Origin: Paramecium octaurelia
Lineage: Eukaryota; Ciliophora; Oligohymenophorea; Peniculida; Parameciidae
NCBI GenBank assembly: GCA_905182995.1
Contig: CAJJDP010000013.1
Span: 532,074 to 596,073, forward strand
DNA length: 64,000 nucleotides
Direction of reading: 5' to 3'
The notes under the pieces were generated by a model. That model made no database searches, had not been told where the DNA came from, and saw only the letters and a program-made list of their open reading frames with translations. Shown here piece after piece: positions 22,163-33,310 of this stretch (the stretch's first letter is position 1; every line of letters begins with the position of its first letter). A program made the position numbers and the translations under genes.

Positions 22163-25100
22163 ATGTAATAAGAAGCAGATTATGTAAATATTCATTTATA
22201 TTTATTTAGAATTAAGATGAAAAATAAGTATACCAACTGAGGTAGCAAATGATTTGCTACAAGCAAGTTTAAAGGTAAGATTGATAGTGACTCTTTAGAA
22301 ATAACCAGATTGAAAATGAAAAATAAATGTTCCCTTAACCTAAAGAGTAGTGGGAAGTAGAAAAGGAAAAGATATTCTAAAATTCCATTCGGTATTTTCA
22401 TGATAAAATTGATAAAAATGAGGAACTGAAATCCATATTCAGAGACCGCTATCCAAAACTTAAATTGGATCTGAATTAAGATGTAAGCATCATTCCCTAT
22501 GCATATTAAGGATACAACTATATTTAGTGAACGAATGTAAGGTTATGTGGAGAAGAGGAAGTAGGACATTGAATAGGAGCTTAAGAAAACTCACTAAAAT
22601 GACCCGAAATATTTGACCTTAAAAATTGAGTTGCTCTTTCTCAATTCTAAGGAATTTTATGTCAAAATGAAAGAGGCCATTATTAATCCACTTCTACAAG
22701 AGGAAAACTAGATTGTACTGCAATCTAGGATGTTAGAGAGGTTGTTACTTGATAGAAATTATTTTAAAAGGGATAAACCTTCAAGAAGGCCAGAAAATAA
22801 ACTATCTGACAAATTTGAATTAAGCATGATAAGACACGAACAAGCAAGAAGGAAGAAGATCAAATAAAAGGAATTTATGTAAGCAATATTTGCACATCAA
22901 ATTGAATTTATGGAGTTTCATAGAAAGAAATACAAACATGCTAGAAAGCGTAGTGTTTAATTTAAAGTTGTTTTGGAGTAAAAGGATCAAAAACAATAGC
23001 AGATCGATAAGCAAATGAGAATGAAAGACATCAAATAAGGTGATATGGTGACCTATATCTAAAAATTGGAAAAACTTGATGAGGCAAAAAAGGAAAGAGT
23101 TGTATCTATATTAAGATAAACAGATCAATTTTTAAAAGATATAGGAGCCAAGGTCAAGATATAGAAAGGAGAAGAGAAAAATGACGAAGATGAAGTTGTA
23201 GATAATAACAACGCTAATAATAATTTGGGTTATGAACTCAATCAAGCAAATAAAGTATATTACAATATTACTCATCGTATTAAAGAGGAAGTAACTAAAT
23301 AGCCTCTCTTATTGGAAGGTGGATAATTGAAGCAGTATTAAGTTTAGGGATTGGATTGGCTGGTCAGTTTATATAATAATAGTTTAAATGGCATATTGGC
23401 AGATGAAATGGGTTTGGGTAAGACAATTTAAACAATCTCTTTGTTATGTTATTTGATAGAGACCAAGAAAAACTTCGGCCCTTTCTTTATCATAGTCCCG
23501 TTGTCAACTTTAAGCAATTGGGCTAATGAGTTTGAAAAGTGGGCTCCAACTATTAAGAAAGTAATCTATAAAGGTTCGCCTTTAGTCAGAAAGGAGATAT
23601 CTAAACAAATGAGAACAACGATATGGAACATTTGTCTTACCACATATGAATACGTATTAAAAGATAGATTAGCCTTGGCAAAATATGAATGGAAGTATAT
23701 TATAGTGGATGAAGGTCATAGGATGAAGAATTCCAGAAGCAAATTTGCTATGATTTTAGGTTAGTAGTATCAAAGTGAGAGGAGATTACTGTTAACAGGA
23801 ACTCCTTTATAGAATAATATAGCCGAATTGTGGGCATTGTTGAATTTCTTATTGCCAAAAGTGTTTTCATCATGTGAAGATTTTGAGAAGTGGTTTTAGA
23901 TGCCTTTAAGTAAGATGGGAGTTAATGAGAAGGATTGTTAATTGGATGAAGAAGAATAATTGTTGATTATCAACAGATTGCATTAAGTACTTAGACCTTT
24001 TCTATTGAGAAGGGTTAAAAAGGATGTAGAGAAAGAGTTGCCACGAAAGACAGAATATGTTATTAAGATAAAACTATCAGCTTGGTAAAAGAAGATTTAT
24101 GACTAAATTAATTAAAGAGGAGTAATGACTTTTGATTAATAATCTGGAAAAAGTGGATCATAAGCGTTACAAAATTTAATGATGCAATTGAGGAAAATAT
24201 GTAATCATCCGTATCTATTCATGTTGAATCTGGATATGAACAGAATTACAGATGAAATATGGAGATCAAGTGGCAAGTTTGAATTATTAGATAGGATAAT
24301 TCCCAAACTATTGTACTTTAAACATAGATTATTGATCTTCAGTTAAATGACTTAATTGATGGATATAATGGAGGCCTACTTCGAATACAGAGGTTGGAGG
24401 TATTTACGGTTAGATGGATCAACAAAATCAGAGGATAGGGAAATTAGAATTAAGTTATTCAATTAAGAAAATTCAATATACAACATCTTTCTTTTGAGTA
24501 CCAGGGCAGGTGGATTAGGATTAAATTTATAATCTGCTGATACTGTCGTATTGTTTGATAGTGATTGGAATCCAATGATGGATCTATAGGCATAAGATAG
24601 AGCATATAGAATTGGATAAAAAAACGAAGTCAGAGTCTTAAGATTAATAACTGCAACCTAAATAGAGGGTAATATTCTAAGCAAGGCAGAACATAAGATG
24701 GGTTTGGATGCAGTTATTATCTAGGCTGGTTTATATAATCAGAGATCTACAGATTAGGAAAGAAGAGAAAGATTGTAAGATTTCTTTAGATAGAAGAATA
24801 AGGTTGATCTTTTTGAGGCTGAAGATATACCGGATGATACTTAAATTAATGAGTGGATAGCAAGAAGTGAAGAGGAATTCGAGACTTTTAATGAATTAGA
24901 TAGACAACGATATGAGGAGGAGAAATTAATCTACAAGAATTTCAATCAAAATAGAGATGATCAATATTTTAATTATAGATTAATTTAAGATGATGAAGTA
25001 CCTGAATGGATTACTTCGAAATAGAATGAAGTTTAGGAAGTAAAGGAGTATGGGCGAGGTTAGAGAGAGAGAAAGAAGAATGTTGTTTATTTTGATTCAG

Positions 25101-25333
25101 AATCCGATTTTCTGCAAGATGGCAAGGAGTTGGATGCAAATGATTTGGATTTGAAAATTGATGATTAAATAGATATAGAATAACAATAAAATGATGTATT
25201 TTAAGAAGATGAAGAGATTTCTAGGGAAGATAAAAAAATAAAAAAATTGAGATTTTTTGATAATGGTGACAATTAGGAGATTTTAGATGAACTCGCAGAA
25301 CCAATCATTAAAAGTAAACGAAAACTTAATTGA
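22163..25333 (+). CDS. SNF2-family chromatin remodelling ATPase (HSA, BRM/STH1-like)
   Basis: 1,030 aa, three introns (26, 24, 28 nt) all in the 5' part. An HSA-type helix (ARRKKIKQKEFMQAIFAHQ, around residue 200) precedes the helicase core: [13 protein letters not shown] (Walker A), VDEGHRMKN (DEGH box), [44 protein letters not shown] and DRAYRIGQ. HSA plus SNF2 places it with Brahma/STH1-type remodellers that slide nucleosomes in SWI/SNF complexes, where HSA binds actin-related proteins. The C-terminal tail is acidic and lacks a bromodomain, unlike yeast and animal BRM. Motif residues are intact. Convergent with the U2AF-like gene, 55 nt away. Confidence 0.93.
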
Positions 25334-25388
25334 CGATATAATTTTATTCATCTGTTCCCCCACAAAATATTAAATATATAAATTTTTA

Positions 25389-26924
25389 TCAATTATCTTT
25401 ATTATTATTATTATTATTATTATTCTCTAATACTCCATTATCCATCTGATCCAAATAGTCTTCTTAATCTTCAAATGGTTCATTATCATAATTATCATTC
25501 TCTTGATTTATCTGTGGTTCTTCAATTTCAGGTTATTACTTTAATTTTAATGGGATGTAACTTCTAATATAAGTTTATTCGTTTATAAATATAATTTTGA
25601 GTGCTCTCTAATTATATGTTCTACCATACATCGATATAACCGTACGTTAAGCATCTTCTATAGTTGTGTAAACTAGAAAAAGAGAACCTGCTTCGGCTAA
25701 AGTGATTATATGACACAATTACCTCCAAGACCTGCTTAATAAGGTTTAACAAAGAAATCATCTTCTATATGACCACATTATGAAAAGCCTTCAATTAAAT
25801 CTTCTCGCATTTCATTCCATTCATTTTTATTTAGATTTATTGCCATAGCAACATTTAAGAAATTTCCAACCTTTATAATCCTGGATGGGATACCTGCCTA
25901 AGCCAGAATTTCATCTTCTTCCCTCTATCCTCTGGCATAGCCTAGGGATTTTAAAGCAAGATATGCGGCTGCTTATGCTTAGGCCATATTATGAGCTTAT
26001 TAAACTAATTATGATTGATTAACGGATTGACCTGTATAAAATATGTATTTATAATATACCATAGAGACTGTCACCTAATCGTAGGATTTTACATGACTCA
26101 TCCAGTAACTTGATTTCCTCTAATTTGAGCATTCTATTTGATTCTTCAACAGATGATAATTCTAGAGTGCATGTTCGATCTTTTTCGTTTAAATGACAAT
26201 ATAGAATCGGCTTAGCATTGCCAACGTCATTTAAGTAATTTCTATTCATAAATCTACTCAATTCAGCATAGAGATCTCGATTAGTTAAACCTGTCGGTAT
26301 ATTACATATTTAAATTCTTCTCATTCTACTAGTCAATGACATTACTTTTTCTTTATCTTCCCTCACTTTATCGTGCAAGTTAGTTTTAGGTACCCAAGTA
26401 AACCCATCCCAAAAGCAATCCTATTTATCATAACCAAGAGCATCTAATTAAGATAAGAGAAACTTTGATTACTTGATTTCGCAACAGGATTATTGGCTAA
26501 GATTTGTTTTTGATAATGTTTGACAGCTGAATTGGATCTGGATCTTTTTCTTCTTTCCTATTTCAATCTCGCAATTCTTTGCTAAAAGTGGAATATAAAT
26601 TTTGATTACTTCTTTGGTTTCTACCTCCTCCCCTTATTTTTATGCATCAGCTTTATTATTATCCTTCTCCTTCTCCTTCTCCTTTTCCTTGTCTTTATCC
26701 TTTTCTTTCTCCTTCTCCTTATCCTTTTCTTTTTCTCTCTCTTTGTCTTTCTTTTTCTTCTTTTCCGATTTCTTATTTGATTTCTTTTTCTCTGACTTTT
26801 TTCTCTCCTTAGACTTTCTTTCCTTAGATTTTTTACTTTTTTATTTTTTTTTGTCTTTCTTTTCTGATCTGCTTCGCTTTCTCTTCTTCTCCTTCTTGTC
26901 TTCACTACTGCTTCTACTTTCCAT
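25389..26924 (-). CDS. U2AF2: U2AF large-subunit-like splicing factor
   Basis: 474 aa, four introns (28, 29, 28, 26 nt). U2AF65 binds the 3' splice-site polypyrimidine tract. The N-terminal 100 residues are an almost pure Lys/Glu/Asp/Arg/Ser tract (KDKEREKEKDKEKEKEKDKD) in place of the usual RS domain. Then DCFWDGFTWVP, RRIQICNIPTGLTNRDLYAE (RRM1), SRIIKVGNFLNVAMAINLNK (start of the C-terminal UHM-type RRM) and EDAQRTVISMYGRTYNQRAL. The C-terminus is acidic and ends in an Asn run from an AAT repeat. In a genome whose introns are about 25 nt, the target site of this factor is of interest. Confidence 0.88.
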
Positions 26925-26988
26925 ATCTGAAATATATTAATTTAAATATTATATGATTTATATCATCTCACTTTCAAATATATAGTGA

Positions 26989-28929
26989 TCATTCTGGATT
27001 CTTTATGTCAACATTTGTATTTCCATTAAGCATGTGAGTTAGGATCTCTTTTGTGTATTTTAATCTCTTGGCCATCTCGTGATTTTAACTATCAAGGGCA
27101 GTGGCTAAGGGATAATGACTCCTCTCTCCTAACTTATTAACGTAGGTGACTAATTTGTTCTCTGAAGACAAGATGATTTCAGTTTTATCAGTGAAGTTTA
27201 CCTAAAGAGAGAGAAGAACAGAATACTTGAACTATCTTATTGGAAAGTCTGAACATGATGGCATGTCTTGTTTTCATCCATTTCTTCACATAGACAGATT
27301 GGAATGGATCATAATCAGTGATTTCACTTGAAGTGATTGTTTTAGAATCAGCATCCAAATATGATTTAAAATGTTGGAGCAGAGTTACTTTTTTCTGTAA
27401 TTCCTTTGGATAACTATTGATAGAAAATTTGTCAATGGCATCCTATTTGTCAGCGCCTTTTCTTTCCAAATATTCAAATTCCTGAGTTCTGGGATCTAAG
27501 ATGATTTTGGTTGAATCATTAAAGAAGACTCCAGTAGCACCATTACTGAGAAGATACCCAAGTCCATATTTACTGCTGTAATCAACCCATCTCCTCACAA
27601 AGATTTCGTTTTTTTGTTTGCTACTCTATGCATTTTATATAGTGCCACTAGTATAAAATTGATTGAGGGATTTGGTGCTGACAGATTATTTGAAATCCTG
27701 AGGCTTTTATGAGGAGGGCCTCTGACTACTATTGTATCCTCCATTGTACCCAGTGTTTAATCCAGAGGTGGCTCCGAATTGATCTTCTAATAAATTGGAA
27801 TAGTCAAGTACGTCTTTCAGATGATATGTTGGGTCTCACAGTGGCCATCTTTGGATTAGACTAAGCGGTTTCTGAGGCTCGACTGGGTTGTTGAAACTAC
27901 TTGTTGTATTAAATGGAGGGAGGACAAGCCAAGGTGGATAGAGGTAGAACTCTAGGGATATTAGGTGAGTAATTTACTTGGGAATGGTGCCACCTGAATT
28001 CATGAAGGAATGTGCCATGATTTCATCCAATGAAGGTCTTTTACTAGGTTCGAGAACCAAGATCTTTTGAATGAGTTATTTAGCATTGTCTGATATTTGG
28101 ACTTGATCTGGGAAGGAATATTGGTTCATTTTGATTTTTTTGTAGGTGGATTTGACATCAGGAGTTTCAAAGGGTGGTTTACCAATCAACATTGCATAGA
28201 TTATAACTCCAAGTGACCATACATCAACTTCGAATGAATGTCCCACTTTGCCATCCAAGACCTCAGGGGCAATATAATTTGGAGTTCCACAAATAGTTCT
28301 CTTTTTCTCACCTTCGAACTCTAATTTTGTTGCCAAACCGAAGTCTCCCAATTTTAATTCCATGTTCTTATTCAAGAACAAATTACCCAGTTTTAAACTA
28401 ATTTCGATTATAAAAAATACTCTCGATGAATCACATTATTGTTATGTAGATATTTTAATGCATTTATCATCTATGCAACATAACACTAAACCTCAATTTC
28501 AGTCAATCTCTTTCTTCTTTTGATTAATTCATTCAGTGTTTGATTGCAACAGAGTTCCAATAAAATGTACACATTTTCGTGATCCTCAAAGACATGTTCA
28601 AATTAGACAACATTTGAATTCTACAAACTTTTGTGTATTTTGATTTCTGACACCAACTAACCCAATTACATTTATATGTACCTTCTAACGGGCTCTGTTT
28701 CTAGTCAGAGATGATTTAGCAATGATTTTTGCAGCCATCACCTTCTTATTCTCTAAATTAGTGGCCTCATAACACTTAGCAAATCCTCCCTTCCCTAAAA
28801 ACTTGCCTCTTTGATAACGTTTAATTGCCACCTCTCCATTCACCTTAGTAATCTTCTCCTCAAATATTACTATTTGTTCACTTAATTTAATTCAACATAA
28901 TACCCATCTTGATTGTTGTTATCATCCAT
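26989..28929 (-). CDS. PLK: Polo-like kinase with polo-box domain
   Basis: 597 aa, six introns (23-26 nt). Kinase domain (residues about 25-290): [21 protein letters not shown] lysine, [20 protein letters not shown], activation segment [30 protein letters not shown]. After a linker come two polo boxes: [20 protein letters not shown] with [14 protein letters not shown], and [20 protein letters not shown] with [13 protein letters not shown]. This is the full PLK1-type arrangement, controlling mitosis, cytokinesis and basal-body duplication. All catalytic residues are present. Start at MDDNNNQDG, immediately before the kinase extension. Confidence 0.94.
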
Positions 28930-29980
28930 TGTAGGTTGTTAGATATCTTAATATATTAAATTTATTATTATATCACTTAATATGTATATATTCTTATGGA
29001 CCAATCATTTCTTATTCATTCGACATTTCCCTCTCTAAATAATCTCCTTACTCCCACCGCAACTCTCCCATTCCCTAATAACCATTTACTTTCATCCCTA
29101 ACTCTCAATGATTATTAGTATCAATTTCCAATTCCTAATTATTTTTGAATTTTTCAATTTCAGAAACTCTCACCTTTACTCATATATTACCATTTTCAGT
29201 TACACTAACAATATGGATCGCATTATATATATTTTTGTCATAGTTTCTATCCATACTCAGTAAAATCACATAAGGTTTCAATTATTCTATCTACTCTAAT
29301 TACTTATACTATATATTAGAATGCAATTATATTGAATTTAAATGATTTCTTTAGTCTATCTCTTTAAATCGAGAATTTTGGAATGTAACTTATAAAAGAA
29401 AAGTTTGCAATATAGAATTTTATTTGATTCAAACAAATAGACATTCACTTAATAAATCGTAATAAGGTTTACAGTTTGATTAGTAATTTAAATATTAATG
29501 ATCCACAGATACTCTTTCCAATTATTTGATTATATTCTGATGTTCTTAAATTAAATAACAAAGTATGCATCTTCAAATGTCTATTACTAATATTCTTATT
29601 GATATTTGCATCACTATTATTTATATATATTAATGCTTCCGTGATCTTGTACAGTTTTACATTCAATAAATCATAATCTTTAGATATAAATGAGGTTTTA
29701 TTTGTATTCTAATTATGAAAAATTGAAATTATTTGAGTTTATATTTAAATACTATTTGATTATTTTAAGTTGTTCAATCAATTATTATAAAGAACTTAAT
29801 TTGTAAATGAGTACAAAGTTGAATGTAATTTACTGAATTTGCAAGTGCAAATCTCCTTCAATAGGAATTTATTCCAAATTATTTAGAGTTGAGCAAGGAA
29901 AAAGATATCTAAAATGCATTAATAGTGTATTTGCTTATTTTTATTTTAAAATTTAAAATAAATCAAATCCATTATTTTGC
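28930..29980. other. Gene-poor region, possible remnant ORFs
   Basis: About 1.05 kb, long for this genome. The part nearest the PLK gene (29000-29120) is less AT-rich and gives short protein-like frames on both strands (plus: MDQSFLIHSTFPSLNNLL...; minus: MKVNGYQGMGELRWEQGDY...), but I cannot build a spliced model for either. A 65-codon minus frame at 29469-29666 has no family resemblance. It may be a decaying gene copy plus the promoter of the eS10 gene. Confidence 0.4.
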
Positions 29981-30439
29981 ATGGTTCAAGTCAAGAGATA
30001 AGACAGAAGAAAGGTCTATGAATATTTGTTATTGGAAGGTGTTATTGTTATCAAGAAGGTACATTTTCATAAGAATTCATAAGGATATGGCTCTCCCAGT
30101 TCATTCTGAAACAGGAGTAAAAAACTTGGAAGTTTGGATGCTCTTGAGAAGTTTGAGAGATAAGAAGCTTGTTGATTTGGTGTTCTCATGGCAATACTAC
30201 TACTATTATCTCAAGGCTGAAGGTGTTAAATATGTAAGAGATAAGTTGGGTATGAAATGATCATCTAACAATAAGGCATTGTCGAAGATGTTATCCCAGC
30301 TACATTCAAGAAGGCTGATAAAAAGTTCGAAGAAGACGTCCCTGAAAGAAGGGGTCCAAGAGGTAACAAACCATTCGGCAGAGGAGGAAACAGAGGACCA
30401 AGAAGAGCTGAAGAATAAACAGAAACAGCATAACAATGA
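29981..30439 (+). CDS. RPS10: 40S ribosomal protein eS10
   Basis: 135 aa, introns of 25 and 26 nt. Matches the eS10 family along its length: RKVYEYLLLEGVIVIKKD, NLEVWMLLRSLRDKKLV, the hallmark SWQYYYYYLKAEGVKYVRD and EDVIPATFKK, then a Gly/Arg-rich tail (PRGNKPFGRGGNRGPRR). A component of the small ribosomal subunit head. Codon use is visibly richer in CAA, GGT, AAG and GAC than its neighbours, as expected for a highly expressed gene. It overlaps no other gene; ERO1 ends 42 nt beyond. Confidence 0.96.
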
Positions 30440-30481
30440 AATTGATACATACAATCGTACAATATATATAAATGGTTCATT

Positions 30482-32081
30482 TCAATCACGCTTCTTCTTA
30501 GAACCAACATCCTTACGATTATCTTCCGTAGGCATTCCCAAAAACATTTTTTATATTTTCTTATCCATTTCCCTATACAAAAAGCGCATCAGACTCATAA
30601 ACAATATAATCACACCCCCAATAATACCAATAGTCAAAATTAAATTAAAATGGTATTTAGTTCGTCTCTCATACATCAGATCAATAGAATTTACGGAACT
30701 TGATACCTTTCCAAAAGTATTGATCAATGCAACTAATTCATTTCTTTTCAATCTACCAGAAAACTCACTGGGAGATTCTGAAAATAATATCTTGAGGGCA
30801 GTTCCTAATCCATAAGTTTGCATTTTTCCAAACACCTTACATTTTTAGCACTCCACACAATCCATGATTCTACTGATGTTATGAATATATCTTTAATAAT
30901 CCTTCTTTTACTCCTATAATGTAAATATATGTTATTACAAATGTGATTTATTTAAAAAATTACTATTCATCAAAAGGTCTTGAGCATTATGAGTTGCTTA
31001 AAGATAAAATTTGATTCAATAATTATTTAGATCTCAAATCATCCTCAAAAGATAATGAGTTAATATCATATTGTTGGATTCCAGGAGTAGCCAAAATTAT
31101 TGCTCGAAATAAGACAGAATATAAAAAGAAAAGATTTTTGATTCTATCTGGATGATTTCCCACTCTTTTAAAATACAAAGAATAATTAGGATATGTTCTA
31201 TTCGTTTTTAGATCCACATAAAATTCACTTAATTAAGTTGATATAGATGCATGCAAACCTGAAACTAACTTATTTAATGCTCTTTTCTCCTTGCACATTT
31301 CATCCAAAGAACCTATTATTCAAATTGAGTTATCATAAAATACCCTAATAGCAATTCTCTTTATAAATCACATCCCAAATGTGTTGCCCCTAATATCCTG
31401 TAAAAGCTTCTGGATTTAATTTGAGATCGACGTAGACTCCCTTGTCGTTTTCGATATCTTCTACATGCCATATCCATTCAGAAGGTTCTTTAAAAGATTG
31501 ATTATAAAATTACATAAATATCTCTCTGAATCCCAAAAGGCAAAATCGTCCTTTGGGTTATTAATAGGCCAAGTCTATGGAGATAACCAATTTGATGGAA
31601 TCTAATTAAATTACTAAATGACGAATACTTCAGATTAATTACATGTACAAATAACACATTTTTTACTTGTGCAAATATATTCACCGATTCCAAAAGGACA
31701 ATCGTTCTCCAAATTTACTCGAAAGATTTTGAAATACTTTTTGAACTTTTAAGCTTAAGCTATAATTCATTACAGTCAATTCATCCAATAGTGGGAATAT
31801 TTAATCATTAATGTTTTTGAGTATTTTCAAATCTTAGCAGCTATCCTCGACAATGCCTTCATATTGAAACTCTTTTTCCAACTTTATATGCTGAAATTTT
31901 AGAATACCAATATGTAATTAATAGTGGTTATTATTAATCCTGCTACATATGCATATATTAGCCATACAATGCATTTCCCCATTAGTTTTATTTCCCTTTC
32001 TTTCTTTTATCTACGCCTTGCCTTTTCTTCCCTTAATTAAGAAAGTTCATCTGCGGATTCATTTTCTTATTCAGGCTTCAT
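30482..32081 (-). CDS. ERO1: ERO1-like ER thiol oxidase with two membrane segments
   Basis: 478 aa, six introns (26, 28, 27, 26, 31, 25 nt). ERO1 re-oxidises protein disulfide isomerase with FAD and oxygen. Evidence: the shuttle-cysteine region [88 protein letters not shown] and the active site [20 protein letters not shown] (CxxCxxC). Unusually, the protein has a charged 40-residue N-terminus before one hydrophobic anchor ([20 protein letters not shown]) and a second hydrophobic helix near the C-terminus ([19 protein letters not shown]) followed by a basic tail ending KKKRD. Human ERO1 is soluble or peripheral. Confidence 0.92.
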
Positions 32082-32171
32082 AATAAAGTAAATGAAAATA
32101 TAATATTTTCTTTTTAATCAACTTAATTGAATTATACACGTAAGTAATAAATCTAGAATAAATTCAAAATT

Positions 32172-33116
32172 TCATTTATATTTTTGACCGCTAGCCGATC
32201 TTTGTGGTCTTTAACTGATCGAAATAAGTTAAGCAGTTTGTTCTGCTAATCTTTTCAGTGTATAAATTTCATCATTTCTTTAACCCAATAAATCATTCAA
32301 TCTTTCAATTTCATCTATTAACATTTATATTTTTTAATCCTTCTCTTTATCATTAGCCACTTATTTCTGCTATATTTATACTTTAGAAAACTTAATCTTC
32401 CATTAATTGATATCTTCATTAGCTAATCTTAATGAATTCTCCTTGTCTTGCAATTAATTTTGCAGAGATTAAATAGTTCTTTCCAGATCTATTATTGCCT
32501 TTAGATACGATTATTTTTGATCATCATCATCTTATTGCTTATGAATTTATAGTTTCAATTCTAAAAATAGATTGCTTATTTTACCTTACAATTATTAGAG
32601 TCTTGCTGAATCTAACTCAGCGTATCTAATCTTCCATAGTTGAATTTCTTCTGTTTGATTTATTAGTTTAGTAGAGGAATCTTAGAAGACAGCTTGTATG
32701 TCTGTTAGTTCTTAATATAATTATTCGGCCTATTATTTGGATTTTTGATACTACTTTAAATAAATTAATATTACATCTTGAAATCGAATATCAGATATTT
32801 CTTTAACCAATTTGAGTTCATGTTCTATTCCTTTTAGTTTATTGATTTGAATTTCTTATTCCATAATTTATGCTCTTAATTATTCATTTTCTTTAATTTT
32901 ATCATTCAATTAGAGATTAACCTTTTTGTTTTCCTCCACCAATTGATTGATCCTTAATTCTAACTGATTTCTAAAACATTATTAATGTTTATACTGGTTC
33001 TCCTTTTTTTCATTTTCATTATTGTGAATACTGTGTTTCTTCATGTTCTGGATGACTGGAGATAAGGGATTAGACTTGGAATGCAACAATGTTTAAGAAA
33101 TCGGTGATAATTTCAT
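32172..33116 (-). CDS. Coiled-coil protein
   Basis: 314 aa unspliced; two possible 3n introns of 21 and 24 nt cannot be excluded and would shorten it slightly. From residue 40 to 300 it is a continuous coiled coil (NQLELRINQLVEENKKVNLQ, QMLIDEIERLNDLLGQRND). The N-terminus is Ser/Pro-rich (MKLSPISQTLLHSKSNPLSP). No specific family; such proteins in ciliates are often basal-body, axonemal or cortical. The divergent VSD-PDE gene begins 194 nt away. Confidence 0.75.
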
Positions 33117-33310
33117 TAATAAATTAATGTAACAGATTTTTGGTGATAAAGGCTAATAAATGTAATGAATGTAGGTAGATCAGAGTGTAAATTCAAGTAG
33201 TTTAGACATTTGAACCACATTCATATCGATGTCAACACTCAAATAATATACAATTTTTGTTATTAGAAATGCAGTGAATAAGTTTTTTTATTTTAATTGA
33301 ATTTATACAA

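Noticed and set aside
26602..26940. Ser/Phe/Leu-rich plus-strand ORF
   Set aside because: Antisense shadow of the Lys/Glu-rich N-terminus of the U2AF-like gene.
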